From an uncultured Eubacteriales bacterium (GTDB lineage: Bacteria; Bacillota; Clostridia; Oscillospirales; Acutalibacteraceae), in NCBI GenBank assembly GCA_949296825.1, contig CASFQZ010000085.1:70822-134821 (forward strand): a DNA stretch of 64,000 bases, in the 5' to 3' direction. Position numbers and translations under genes: made by a program. Of this stretch, positions 23,937-31,905 are shown piece after piece. The notes under the pieces were generated by a model, which saw only the letters and a list, made by a program, of their open reading frames with translations, was not told the DNA's origin and searched no databases. Positions within the stretch are counted from its first letter, which is position 1. Every line of letters starts with the position of its first letter.

Positions 23937-24231
23937 GCTTTCGTAAAACCGACGGCATTAAGCGATCCAAATTCATTCTTTTCTTTTTTAAAAACATTCC
24001 AAAATCCACATGAAAAATCCAATTGCGCAAGAAGGTGCCATCCCCATAAAACGGAAGAAGAATACACAAGGACCCCTTCGCCAGGCGAAGCGGCAGAAAC
24101 ACAACCGATAAGCAAAGAACCGGTTCTCTGGAAGAGCCGGTTCTTTTGTTGAAGCAGATGAGCGTCGTGCCCGAAGATATCAGACAACTTTCCTTCTTTT
24201 TGTTTAGACCGCTGAATTCGTCAGAAAAGGC
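23937..24231. other. Intergenic stretch without a convincing gene
   Basis: Between the anion permease and the phosphate transporter promoter. It contains a hairpin CTTCG/CGAAG near 24076-24090 and a clear terminator at 24115-24148. Open frames here are short and lack ribosome sites. The terminator lies 180 bases past the permease stop, so a small RNA or long 3' UTR is possible. Confidence 0.5.
24115..24148 (+). terminator. Rho-independent terminator downstream of the anion permease
   Basis: Stem AAGAACCGG/CCGGTTCTT followed by TTTTG on the plus strand. Confidence 0.75.
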
Positions 24232-24260
24232 TTGACTTCCCTTTTTCCTTTCGCTACACT
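24232..24260 (+). promoter_or_regulatory. Promoter of the pit-DUF47 operon
   Basis: TTGACT (24232-24237), 17-base spacer, TACACT (24255-24260), 38 bases before the start codon. No obvious Pho box repeats were found. Confidence 0.6.
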
Positions 24261-24298
24261 GACAGCAGGATAAGCAATTGCTCCGCCTGAGGTAAAGT

Positions 24299-25351
24299 AT
24301 GGATACTTCGTTTATTTCATTTATTCAGCAGATTGGTCAAAATCCCGCGCTGCTGCTCACCACCCTTTTGACGCTGGGCGTCATCTTCGTCAACGGCTGG
24401 ACCGACGCCCCCAACGCCATCGCCACCTGCGTCACCACCCGGTGCATGAGTGTAAGAAGCGCGATTATGCTGAGCGCTGTCTTTAATTTTGCCGGCGTGC
24501 TGATCATGACCCATATCAACAGCTCCGTGGCGTCTACCATCAGCAATATGGTCGATTTCGGCAGCGACACCCGAAGCGCCATGATTGCCCTTTGCGCCGC
24601 CCTGTTTTCCATTGTGGTTTACAGCGTCGGCGCCTCCTATTTCGGCATTCCGACCAGTGAAAGTCACAGTCTGATCGCCGGACTGACCGGTGCAGCCATC
24701 GCCATTCAGAACGGTTTTGGCGGAATCAACGCCGCCGAGTGGGCAAAGGTGCTTTACGGACTTATCATGAGTTTGCTTTTGGGTTTTGCCTGCGGCTTTC
24801 TGGTATGCAAAGCGGTGAGCTTGATTTGCGTGGACATGGATCGCGGAAGAACCAATGGCTTTTTCCGCGGGGCGCAAATCTTCGGCGCGGCAGCCATGAG
24901 CTTTATGCACGGCGCTCAGGACGGACAAAAATTCATCGGCGTTCTGTTCCTCGGACTCGCTTTTGCAAAGGGGGCAAATGAAGTCGCCGGTATGACGATC
25001 CCGGTCTGGCTGATGCTGCTGTGCAGTGTAATCATGGCGGCAGGCACCGCCGTCGGCGGTGAAAAAATCATCAAATCCGTCGGTATGGACATGGTAAAAC
25101 TGGAGCGATACCAGGGATTTTCCGCTGATTTGGCGGCGGCGGTTTGCCTTTTGCTGTCCAGTCTGTTCGGCATCCCGGTGTCCACTACTCATACCAAAAC
25201 CAGCGCCATCATGGGCGTGGGCGCGGTACGGCGGTTGTCGGCGATCAATTTTGGCGTAGTTCGGGAAATGGTGCTGACCTGGGTCTTTACCTTTCCGGGC
25301 TGCGGTCTGATCAGTTTTCTGGTTGCAAAGCTTTTTCTCGCGATTTTCTGA
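24299..25351 (+). CDS. pit: Inorganic phosphate transporter, Pit family
   Basis: 350 residues, about ten membrane helices in two inverted PHO4 repeats. The repeat signatures are visible: GWTDAPNAIATCVTTR (about 31-46) and MSFMHGAQDGQKFIG (about 199-213). The conserved TSESHSLIAGLTGA and STTHTKTSAIMGVG sequences each follow a repeat. It is a low-affinity phosphate or metal-phosphate symporter driven by the proton motive force. The ATG follows GAGG by six bases. A DUF47 gene follows, the usual Pit partner. Confidence 0.95.
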   Translation: MDTSFISFIQQIGQNPALLLTTLLTLGVIFVNGWTDAPNAIATCVTTRCMSVRSAIMLSAVFNFAGVLIMTHINSSVASTISNMVDFGSDTRSAMIALCAALFSIVVYSVGASYFGIPTSESHSLIAGLTGAAIAIQNGFGGINAAEWAKVLYGLIMSLLLGFACGFLVCKAVSLICVDMDRGRTNGFFRGAQIFGAAAMSFMHGAQDGQKFIGVLFLGLAFAKGANEVAGMTIPVWLMLLCSVIMAAGTAVGGEKIIKSVGMDMVKLERYQGFSADLAAAVCLLLSSLFGIPVSTTHTKTSAIMGVGAVRRLSAINFGVVREMVLTWVFTFPGCGLISFLVAKLFLAIF

Positions 25352-25373
25352 TCTATTTACGGAGGAACCGGAT

Positions 25374-25997
25374 ATGTCAAAAAAACAAGATGCTTTTTAT
25401 TTCGACACCTTTACCGCCTGCGCGCAGCATTCCTGCGACGCCGCACGGCTGCTTAAGGAGATCATGGTCTCCTTTGACGCGGATCGTCTGCCGGAGCAGC
25501 TGGAACAGATGCACAAAATCGAGCATACGGCGGACGGGCGGAAGCACGCCATATTGGAACATCTGGTCAAAGCCTTTATCACTCCCATTGAGCGGGAAGA
25601 TATTTTACTGATCGCGCAAAATCTGGACGATATGACCGACCAGATCGAGGATGTGCTGATCCGGCTTTATTACAACCGCCTGCTGTCGATCCGGCCGGAC
25701 GCGCTGCAGTTGGCGGATATCCTTATCCAAAGCTGCGATGAACTGCACGCGATGATGCGCGCTTTTCCGGATTTCAGGCACTCAAAGGAAATCCACCGCC
25801 ATATCGTGCGCATCAACGCACTGGAAGAAGAGGCTGACCGGCTTTATATCAACGGAATGCACCGGCTGCACGGAGAAACAACCGATCCGATGAAGTGCAT
25901 CGCATGGCGCGACATTTACTCCTGTCTGGAAAAATGCATGGACACCTGCGAGCATATTGCCGACACGGTAGAAGGCGCAATCATGAAGAATACATAA
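25374..25997 (+). CDS. DUF47 (PhoU-like) Pit accessory protein
   Basis: 207 residues, all helical, typical of DUF47/PhoU-like proteins. The repeated metal-binding-type pattern E-x3-D appears as IEHTADGRKHAI (about 47) and ALEEEADRLYI (about 160). Such proteins sit beside Pit transporters and are thought to gate or regulate them. The start ATG 25374 has GGAGGAACC upstream; the longer frame from 25323 lies inside pit and is rejected. A strong terminator follows. Confidence 0.9.
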   Translation: MSKKQDAFYFDTFTACAQHSCDAARLLKEIMVSFDADRLPEQLEQMHKIEHTADGRKHAILEHLVKAFITPIEREDILLIAQNLDDMTDQIEDVLIRLYYNRLLSIRPDALQLADILIQSCDELHAMMRAFPDFRHSKEIHRHIVRINALEEEADRLYINGMHRLHGETTDPMKCIAWRDIYSCLEKCMDTCEHIADTVEGAIMKNT

Positions 25998-25998
25998 A

Positions 25999-26039
25999 AC
26001 CGTGCGCGTTTTCCTTCAAAAACGCGCACGGTTTTTTTT
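25999..26039 (+). terminator. Terminator of the pit operon
   Basis: CCGTGCGCGTTT/AAACGCGCACGG stem followed by eight T on the plus strand. The minus strand has a four-T run, so it may also serve the convergent hydrolase gene. Confidence 0.88.
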
Positions 26040-26051
26040 GCAAAGCAGGCT

Positions 26052-26957
26052 CTATTCCGTTAAAAAATCTGTCACCTCACGCCATGCCGTCCTGCTTTCT
26101 TTCAGCGTTGGAAACAAATACATAAAATCATGCCACATTCCATCAAAGACATGCTGTTGCGCCGGACAATCCGCCTGCCGAAGCTTCTCGTACAGCATCT
26201 GACTGTCGCTGCAGGAGGTTTCCCAACCGCCGCACAAAATCAGCACCGGCGGAAAGTCATGGAAATCCGCATAGACCGGTGAAAGATCCGGGTTAGTCAA
26301 CAGCATATTTGCGCAATAGGGGGAAATACGTCGGATCTTGCGTTCATATTTTTCAAAATCATAGCCCTTGGGCATACCGTAAAGCGGATCCCGAAAGCCA
26401 TTAACGCGGTAAGAGCTGCCGGAAGCTGCCATATCGAGAAAAGAGCAGACACAAACGATCCGCGACGGTAAAGCCAGGTGCATATCCCTCGCCCGCAAAC
26501 AGGTGGAAAGCAGTAAATTTGCGCCGAAGCTGTCGCCGATCGCAAAAAAATCATCCCGGGATAAAACCGTTTCCAGCAGCGCCCGCCAGCACCGGAAACA
26601 TGCATCATGCACCGCCGGATACATAAGATTTTCCCCGGTCGGATAATCTATGCTGTATACGGTGCGGCTGCAAGCTTTGGCAAGGCGCTCCGCCGCCCGG
26701 CGATACATGGCGTTCATCGCCACCGTGTGACCGCCGCCATGAAATTGAACAATATTTCCCGGCGCAGCATCCGGCGGAACCAGCTTTTCTACGCGAACGC
26801 CGCCGAAGCTTTCCACCGAAAATGAAAATCCCGCCGGTGGTCGATACGGTGTATTTTTTTGTCTGACCGAACGGGAGAGGGAAGCGAACCGTCTGCGATA
26901 CGGATAGGTATATCCCCGCAAAGCCGTCCGAAGGAGAAAAGCAGCGGGTGAAATCAT
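26052..26957 (-). CDS. Alpha/beta hydrolase, HSL-like (fold-3) esterase
   Basis: 301 residues. The oxyanion motif HGGGH (about residue 72) and nucleophile elbow GDSFG (about 138) are the hormone-sensitive-lipase family signature; catalytic Asp and His are probably in LILCGGWETSCSD and FDGMWHDF. It would cleave a small ester of unknown identity in the cytoplasm. The start ATG 26957 overlaps the stop codon of the upstream kinase gene (ATGA), with AAGG five bases upstream, so the longer frame to 27038 is rejected. Second of a coupled kinase-hydrolase pair. Confidence 0.85.
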   Translation of the reverse strand: MISPAAFLLRTALRGYTYPYRRRFASLSRSVRQKNTPYRPPAGFSFSVESFGGVRVEKLVPPDAAPGNIVQFHGGGHTVAMNAMYRRAAERLAKACSRTVYSIDYPTGENLMYPAVHDACFRCWRALLETVLSRDDFFAIGDSFGANLLLSTCLRARDMHLALPSRIVCVCSFLDMAASGSSYRVNGFRDPLYGMPKGYDFEKYERKIRRISPYCANMLLTNPDLSPVYADFHDFPPVLILCGGWETSCSDSQMLYEKLRQADCPAQQHVFDGMWHDFMYLFPTLKESRTAWREVTDFLTE

Positions 26958-27907
26958 ATTTCCTTGAGCCTCCGGTTCATATTTTTCACCAGCGGATTCA
27001 TAATAAAGGGAATCAAAACACCGGATTTGATATAGCAAAATACTTCATTCCACAATCCATAGAAAGCGAGCTTCTGCATACAATAACGGCTCGCGCCGTA
27101 TTTTTTGATGTAGGTTTCCCGCAGATAAAAACGTTTCCCAGTCAGATTATCAAACTGGAACAAATCATATTCCCGGTCCGCATAGGCGGAATTGAGCGGA
27201 TCAATAAAACCGGTAATTTTTCCGCCCTTGCCGACCATAATGTTTCCGACATTCAAATCACCATGGATCAGGCAGGCTTCCCGAACCTCTTCGGAAAAAA
27301 TCACATCGAACTGCGCCCACGCGGCACGCATGGCGCGGATTATTTTTTCATTCAACTCCCCCGCCGCAAAAGCCGCTTCCGCCTTGCGCAGCACCTCTTC
27401 GGCGAACGGACGATAGTACGCCAGCCAGCTTTCACAATCGGCATTCATGGTATCGCCAAAGGATTCGCCGGTGCAGGAATGGATGGCATGGAGCGCCGAG
27501 GTGACCTGATCCGCAAATGCCAAACGGCGCTTTTTCGTATGAAAAAGCATCGAAAAAGCAAGTAAAACGCTTTTCCCGTCGATTTGCTCCATGCCATAGC
27601 AATCCACCGGAATTCTTTCATCGGCTGGTCTGACAAATAAAACCGCCGGCATTTTGATCGTGCTGTATTTTGCCAGAAGCGTCAGATCATGCGCTTCTTT
27701 TTCCATCATACCCTGCGCCCGCAAAAACTTAACGACCAGTCTTTGTCCGTTCTCACCCTCCACGGCAACAGCCATGCCGAAAGAGCCGCCGCCCATATAG
27801 CGCGCTTTTTTCATCCTCTTACCTGTTTTCTGCTGCACGACAAATCGTGCATAATCCAACGCCTGTTCTTTTGTCAGCGCAAGAGCCTCTGTTTTTTCAA
27901 CCTTCAT
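26954..27907 (-). CDS. Aminoglycoside phosphotransferase (APH)-family kinase
   Basis: 317 residues, protein-kinase-like APH fold. Seen: a glycine loop region MGGGSFGMAVAVEG, the Lys strand LVVKFLR, the catalytic loop CLIHGDLNVGNIM (Asp and Asn, about residues 222-234), and the metal-binding Asp in GFIDPLNS. The family includes antibiotic, choline, homoserine and fructosamine kinases, so the name does not prove resistance. The ATG follows AAAGG at ten bases. It is coupled to an esterase downstream. An AraC regulator and an AAC(6')-like acetyltransferase lie upstream on the same strand. Confidence 0.85.
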   Translation of the reverse strand: MKVEKTEALALTKEQALDYARFVVQQKTGKRMKKARYMGGGSFGMAVAVEGENGQRLVVKFLRAQGMMEKEAHDLTLLAKYSTIKMPAVLFVRPADERIPVDCYGMEQIDGKSVLLAFSMLFHTKKRRLAFADQVTSALHAIHSCTGESFGDTMNADCESWLAYYRPFAEEVLRKAEAAFAAGELNEKIIRAMRAAWAQFDVIFSEEVREACLIHGDLNVGNIMVGKGGKITGFIDPLNSAYADREYDLFQFDNLTGKRFYLRETYIKKYGASRYCMQKLAFYGLWNEVFCYIKSGVLIPFIMNPLVKNMNRRLKEI

Positions 27908-27989
27908 TGAAAACCAACCTTTTTCTTTTATTCTACCACCGCCGAAAAAGAAAGGCTATCTCCTGCATTGTCTGATTTCTATTCATTGA

Positions 27990-28958
27990 TTACCCATCGC
28001 GTAACGTCCGGCGGTATTCTGTCGGCGTCATACCAAAACAGGCGCCGAACTGTTTATACAAGCCGGCGGGAGTTTGATAGCCGACGGTCCGTGCGATGTC
28101 TTCCACGCAAAGCTCGGAATCTCTCAACAGCTCCGCCGCTCGCTGCATGCGGTATTGTGTTAACAGCTGTGTGAAGCTTTTTCCGGTTTTCTGCCTGACA
28201 AGCCGGCTCGCATAGGCTGCGCAGTAGCCGTAGGCACGGGCAAAATCCTGCAATGAAGCGGTCTTTAGCTTTTTCTGAAAATACTCACAATAAAAATAAT
28301 CTGCGTTTGTTTGCTGATGGAGTTGAGAACGGGCAAGCTCACATAGCAGCAAGGTTAAATTTGACCGAATCGCCGGACGGCTGTACGGCTTAGGCGCTGC
28401 ACTCTCCTGCAGGAGACGAATCAGCTGCGCCTGCGCCGGCAGGGACATGGGCACAAACACCGTATAACCCGTTTCCGGGATTGCGATTTCCTTACAAGCC
28501 GCCAGGAAGAACGCCTGCGGGATTACCATTTTTAAGATCACATCATGCTTTCCCGCTTCTTCCAGCCGATGCGGCATATCCGGACAAATCAGACAGCACT
28601 GCCCTTTTTGCAGCACGACATTGCTGCCGTCACCCATCGTCTGACGGCAGCTTCCGCTTTGGACGGCAATCAATTCGTAAAATTCATGGCGGTGCCAATA
28701 GGGACGCATCGCCATGGTATGCTTCTTAACATAAAAAGAATCCGTTTTACGGACCGGCATGGGAAAATCCGTCGGTATTTCTTCTCCAGAAAAGAACGCC
28801 GCCAGTGTAAAGCCGCTGGTCTGTGCTTTGCGAATCAGCGACTGCGCGTTGGAAAACTCTTTTTCTACAGCGCGCAGCATGGATTCATCCGAAGCACATA
28901 ATCTATTGTCCTCCCGCTCCTGAGAGGATAGAATACTATTGTAAAATTGATCCATCAT
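27990..28958 (-). CDS. AraC-family transcriptional regulator
   Basis: 322 residues from ATG 28958. An N-terminal cupin sensor domain includes the metal/sugar-pocket-like HRHEFYELIAVQSG (about residues 88-101). Two C-terminal helix-turn-helix motifs cover the last 100 residues: DFARAYGYCAAYASRLVRQ and DIARTVGYQTPAGLYKQFGACFGMTP (the usual PxxYR end is MTPTEYRR). It probably responds to a sugar or related small molecule. An alternative start at 29009 overlaps the stop codon of the upstream acetyltransferase (ATGA) but has no ribosome site. It may control the neighbouring kinase-esterase pair, 82 bases downstream. Confidence 0.9.
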   Translation of the reverse strand: MMDQFYNSILSSQEREDNRLCASDESMLRAVEKEFSNAQSLIRKAQTSGFTLAAFFSGEEIPTDFPMPVRKTDSFYVKKHTMAMRPYWHRHEFYELIAVQSGSCRQTMGDGSNVVLQKGQCCLICPDMPHRLEEAGKHDVILKMVIPQAFFLAACKEIAIPETGYTVFVPMSLPAQAQLIRLLQESAAPKPYSRPAIRSNLTLLLCELARSQLHQQTNADYFYCEYFQKKLKTASLQDFARAYGYCAAYASRLVRQKTGKSFTQLLTQYRMQRAAELLRDSELCVEDIARTVGYQTPAGLYKQFGACFGMTPTEYRRTLRDG

Positions 28959-29002
28959 ACGAAAACGCACCGCCTTTATCTGCCGGGATTTTCCTCGCGC
29001 AT

Positions 29003-29440
29003 TCATTCCAGGGCTTTGATAAAACAAAGGATTCTGCCGGCTTCCGCAAAGCCGCAGGCACGGTGAAAGCTGGCGCTTGTTTCATTATCTATCCGGCAAT
29101 CGCTGGCAAATTCCCGCGCGCCCTGCTCCCTCGCCCAAGCCTCACAGGCTGACAGCAGTTGTTTTGCCGCGCCGTGACGCCGGGCATTTTCTTTGACAAA
29201 AATCCCTTCCAGATAGCCAACCGGTGATGTTTCACTGCCTTTCACATAATCCTGCCGGAGGCTGACCTCCGCAAAGCCGATCGGCTCTCCCTGCTCATAC
29301 GCCAGGAAAAATGCCTCTCCCGCGAGGTAGCGGGCGGTAACATCCTGCAAAACTTCCGACAGCTCGCACCCGGTCCAGAGCTTTGCGGCAAAAGCGGCAA
29401 CCTGCGAAAGGTTTCCTTCTTCCGCTTTTTGAATCTCCAT
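29003..29440 (-). CDS. GNAT acetyltransferase, aminoglycoside 6'-N-acetyltransferase (AAC(6')-I) like
   Basis: 145 residues, full GNAT domain. The stretch DYVKGSETSPVGYLEGI followed by V-x5-R-x2-G-A (acetyl-CoA loop, about 78-92) and REFASDCRIDNETSASFH is the pattern of AAC(6')-I aminoglycoside acetyltransferases, which acetylate the 6'-amino group of kanamycin, tobramycin and amikacin. Resistance is plausible but unproven; relatives can be silent. The ATG 29440 has AAAGG nine bases upstream; a GTG at 29449 overlaps that site. The AraC gene follows directly. Confidence 0.82.
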   Translation of the reverse strand: MEIQKAEEGNLSQVAAFAAKLWTGCELSEVLQDVTARYLAGEAFFLAYEQGEPIGFAEVSLRQDYVKGSETSPVGYLEGIFVKENARRHGAAKQLLSACEAWAREQGAREFASDCRIDNETSASFHRACGFAEAGRILCFIKALE

Positions 29441-29495
29441 ATTCTTCACCCTTTCAGAACATCGTGAATTTTTCTGTTTTCTTCCATCTTCCCTC

Positions 29496-29524
29496 TTGAG
29501 TTATCGGATAAAATGCAATATAAT
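29496..29524 (+). promoter_or_regulatory. Promoter of the HExxH membrane protein gene
   Basis: TTGAGT (29496-29501), 17-base spacer, TATAAT (29519-29524), 31 bases before the start codon. Confidence 0.65.
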
Positions 29525-29555
29525 GTAATATAATTGGGTAAAGGAAGTGCATTTT

Positions 29556-30074
29556 ATGGCGCGAAAAAATCCCCATCGCTACCGCCAGGCAAAACCGAAG
29601 GCAGCATCGGGCTTTACAAGATTTTTGTTTTATCTGGATCAATTCACCTGGGGTCTGACAGTCAATCTGATCGGCGGAATCGGTTTTTTGATCCTGAAGC
29701 TTGCCGGATGCCGCAGCGAACGTTTTCATAATGCCTGGATCGTTTATATCGACCGCAAGCACTTCGGCGGGCTCTCGCTGGGGCTGTTCATTTTCATGAA
29801 CGGGCAGGACCGCCAGCCATGGCACGACGATACGCGCATCCATGAATACGGACATACGATCCAATGCCTTTTGCTCGGTCCGCTTTATTGGCTTGTTATT
29901 GCGCTGCCCTCGGCAATCTGGTGCAACTTTTTTGAAGGATACCGCAAAAAGCACCATGTGTCCTACTATAAGCTCTACTGTGAAAGCTGGGCGAACAAAT
30001 GGGGCGAAAAATGGTCGGCAGAAAAACAGTCCTTTTCCCATCTGCCAAAAGTCAAAGCCACCCGGAAGCTTTGA
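29556..30074 (+). CDS. Small membrane protein with HExxH motif, unknown function
   Basis: 172 residues. Two hydrophobic segments flank the key region: one at about 33-50 and one at about 103-122 (CLLLGPLYWLVIALPSAIW). HEYGH at 96-100 is a zinc-metalloprotease-like HExxH placed at the mouth of the second helix, and downstream conserved-looking EGYRKKH and YCESWANKWG follow. I recall similar short HEYGHT proteins annotated only as hypothetical in Clostridia. A third metal ligand could be E in YCESW. The ATG follows AAAGGA by ten bases; GTG at 29547 abuts that site. Its stop touches the stop of the convergent dehydrogenase gene. Confidence 0.75.
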   Translation: MARKNPHRYRQAKPKAASGFTRFLFYLDQFTWGLTVNLIGGIGFLILKLAGCRSERFHNAWIVYIDRKHFGGLSLGLFIFMNGQDRQPWHDDTRIHEYGHTIQCLLLGPLYWLVIALPSAIWCNFFEGYRKKHHVSYYKLYCESWANKWGEKWSAEKQSFSHLPKVKATRKL

Positions 30075-31031
30075 TTACGGATTGACCACATTCTGCGGGT
30101 GTCCCTCGCAGAAGGCGCGGATATTATCTATAAAAATATCCATCAGCCGCTGCCGTGTCTCCTTTGCAGCCCAGGCAATATGGGGCGTTATCAGACAGTT
30201 TTTCGCCGTAAAAAGCGGATTGCCAGCTTCCGGCGGCTCCTTGGCCAGTACATCCAGCCCGGCGCCGGCAATCTGGCCGGCATTCAGCGCCTCTGCCAGC
30301 GCCGTCTCGTTAACGACCGGGCCGCGGGAGGTATTGATCAGGATCGCCGTCGGCTTCATTTTTGCTAAAAACGAAGCATTTACCATTCCCTCGGTTTCTT
30401 CTGTCAGCGGGCAATGCAGCGAAACGAAATCGCTTTGTGAAAGCAGCGCATCCTGCGAACAGAAGCGCACCCCTTGTTCTTCGCCGCTCGTTCTGCTGCG
30501 GGAACAGGCGCAGACGTTCATTCCGAACGCCTGTGCAATCCGAGCGACCGTTTTTCCGATGCTGCCGCAGCCGATGATGCCGATGGTTTTTCCGTTCAGC
30601 TCCGTCAGCGGCGCAAGGGTGTAGCAGAAATCTTCGCTTTTCGCCCAATCACCCGACGCAACCGATCCGCTGTGCAGGCTGACCGCGCGGGTAAATTCCA
30701 AAATAAAAGCAAAAACCAGCTGCGCCACCGATTCGGTGGAATAGGACGGGATATTGGACACGGGAATGCCGTGCTCCCTTGCCCAGCCGATATCGGCGAT
30801 ATTATAGCCGGTGGACAGCAGCGCGATCATACGAAGGCGCGGCAGCTGCTGCAATGTATTTGCGTTCAGGGGCGTTTTATTGGTCACCAGAATTTCCGCC
30901 GTTTTCGCCCGCTCGACAACCAGTTCCGCCGGGGTACGGTCATAAACCGCCACCTCGCCGAAGGCGCGCAGCCCGTCCCAGCTCAAATCTCCCGGATTCT
31001 CGGCAAATCCATCTAAAATTACAATATTCAT
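30075..31031 (-). CDS. D-isomer-specific 2-hydroxyacid dehydrogenase (glycerate/hydroxypyruvate type)
   Basis: 318 residues, usual length. NAD-binding motif GIIGCGSIGKTVA (about 152-164). The catalytic triad is in NTSRGPVV (Arg, about 235), KEPPE (Glu, about 264) and TPHIAW (His, about 283). The pattern most resembles glycerate dehydrogenase or hydroxypyruvate reductase: reduction of a 2-keto acid with NADH in the cytoplasm. The substrate cannot be fixed from sequence. No partner genes for serine synthesis lie next to it; it appears to be transcribed alone. Confidence 0.9.
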   Translation of the reverse strand: MNIVILDGFAENPGDLSWDGLRAFGEVAVYDRTPAELVVERAKTAEILVTNKTPLNANTLQQLPRLRMIALLSTGYNIADIGWAREHGIPVSNIPSYSTESVAQLVFAFILEFTRAVSLHSGSVASGDWAKSEDFCYTLAPLTELNGKTIGIIGCGSIGKTVARIAQAFGMNVCACSRSRTSGEEQGVRFCSQDALLSQSDFVSLHCPLTEETEGMVNASFLAKMKPTAILINTSRGPVVNETALAEALNAGQIAGAGLDVLAKEPPEAGNPLFTAKNCLITPHIAWAAKETRQRLMDIFIDNIRAFCEGHPQNVVNP

Positions 31032-31118
31032 TTTGCCGCCTCATTTCCTGTGCTTTTCTTCAGTATATCATAAGGCGGGCGACGGAACAATAGCACAAAC
31101 GGCGAAAGGAGGAATTTT

Positions 31119-31883
31119 TTGAAACGAAAACAACCGGATAAAACAAAAATTCGATCCAACGCCATCTATACCGCCGGATCCCTTTTGCTCATTGCCGCAG
31201 CGGCGCTGATTGTATGGAATCTGCTGCTGCAAACCGGAACGCTGCAGCTTCGCTATGCGGAATTTCAAAACCGGATGTACGAATTTCAGCTTTCCGTTGC
31301 CTCCTTAGACAACAAATGGCTGATTTTAATCATTATTGAGCTTCTTTTTGCATTGAAAAGCGTGCTGCCTCTGCCTGTTTCGCTGATGTTCGTATTGTCG
31401 GGCATGGTATTTCCTTACAGCTACGCCGTGCTGATCAACGCGGTCGGAATGCTGATTCTGATGTCAATCAAATATCTTTGGGGCTTCCGCTTCGGCGCAG
31501 GCAAGATAGAAAAAAAGCTGCTTGGCTATCAGCCGGTACAAAAGGTTTTGAACAAGCCTTACGGCGTGGGACTGGTGCTGTTTTTAAGCCGGATGATTCC
31601 CTGGGTGCCGCTGAACAAAACCAGTCAGTTTTACGGGGCGCTGAAATATCCCTTTGACCGATACACCTATATTTCCATCCTTGCGCTGGTGCCGAAGCTG
31701 CTGATATACAGCGTAATCGGCAGAAACGTATACGATCCGTTTTCAACCAAATTTCTGGCGCCGCTGACCATGATTTTTATGGCGGCAGGCATATCGCTGC
31801 TGATCCTCAACCGTCTCTTTGCCGGGTCGGGCGAGAAAAAAAACGCTGCTTCGGCGCAGCATACCGCCGAATCAAAAATGTAA
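31119..31883 (+). CDS. TVP38/TMEM64-family (VTT domain) membrane protein
   Basis: 254 residues with about five to six membrane helices. The VTT/SNARE-associated region contains LPLPVSLMFVLSGMVFP and later FLSRMIPWVPLNKTSQFYGAL, the family pattern. Related proteins act as phospholipid scramblases or transporters; the bacterial role is not settled. The start is TTG at 31119 with a perfect AAAGGAGG six bases upstream. galK begins 22 bases after its stop, so the two are probably cotranscribed, though no functional link is evident. Confidence 0.85.
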   Translation: MKRKQPDKTKIRSNAIYTAGSLLLIAAAALIVWNLLLQTGTLQLRYAEFQNRMYEFQLSVASLDNKWLILIIIELLFALKSVLPLPVSLMFVLSGMVFPYSYAVLINAVGMLILMSIKYLWGFRFGAGKIEKKLLGYQPVQKVLNKPYGVGLVLFLSRMIPWVPLNKTSQFYGALKYPFDRYTYISILALVPKLLIYSVIGRNVYDPFSTKFLAPLTMIFMAAGISLLILNRLFAGSGEKKNAASAQHTAESKM

Positions 31884-31905
31884 AAACCGAAAGGATGCAA
31901 AATCA

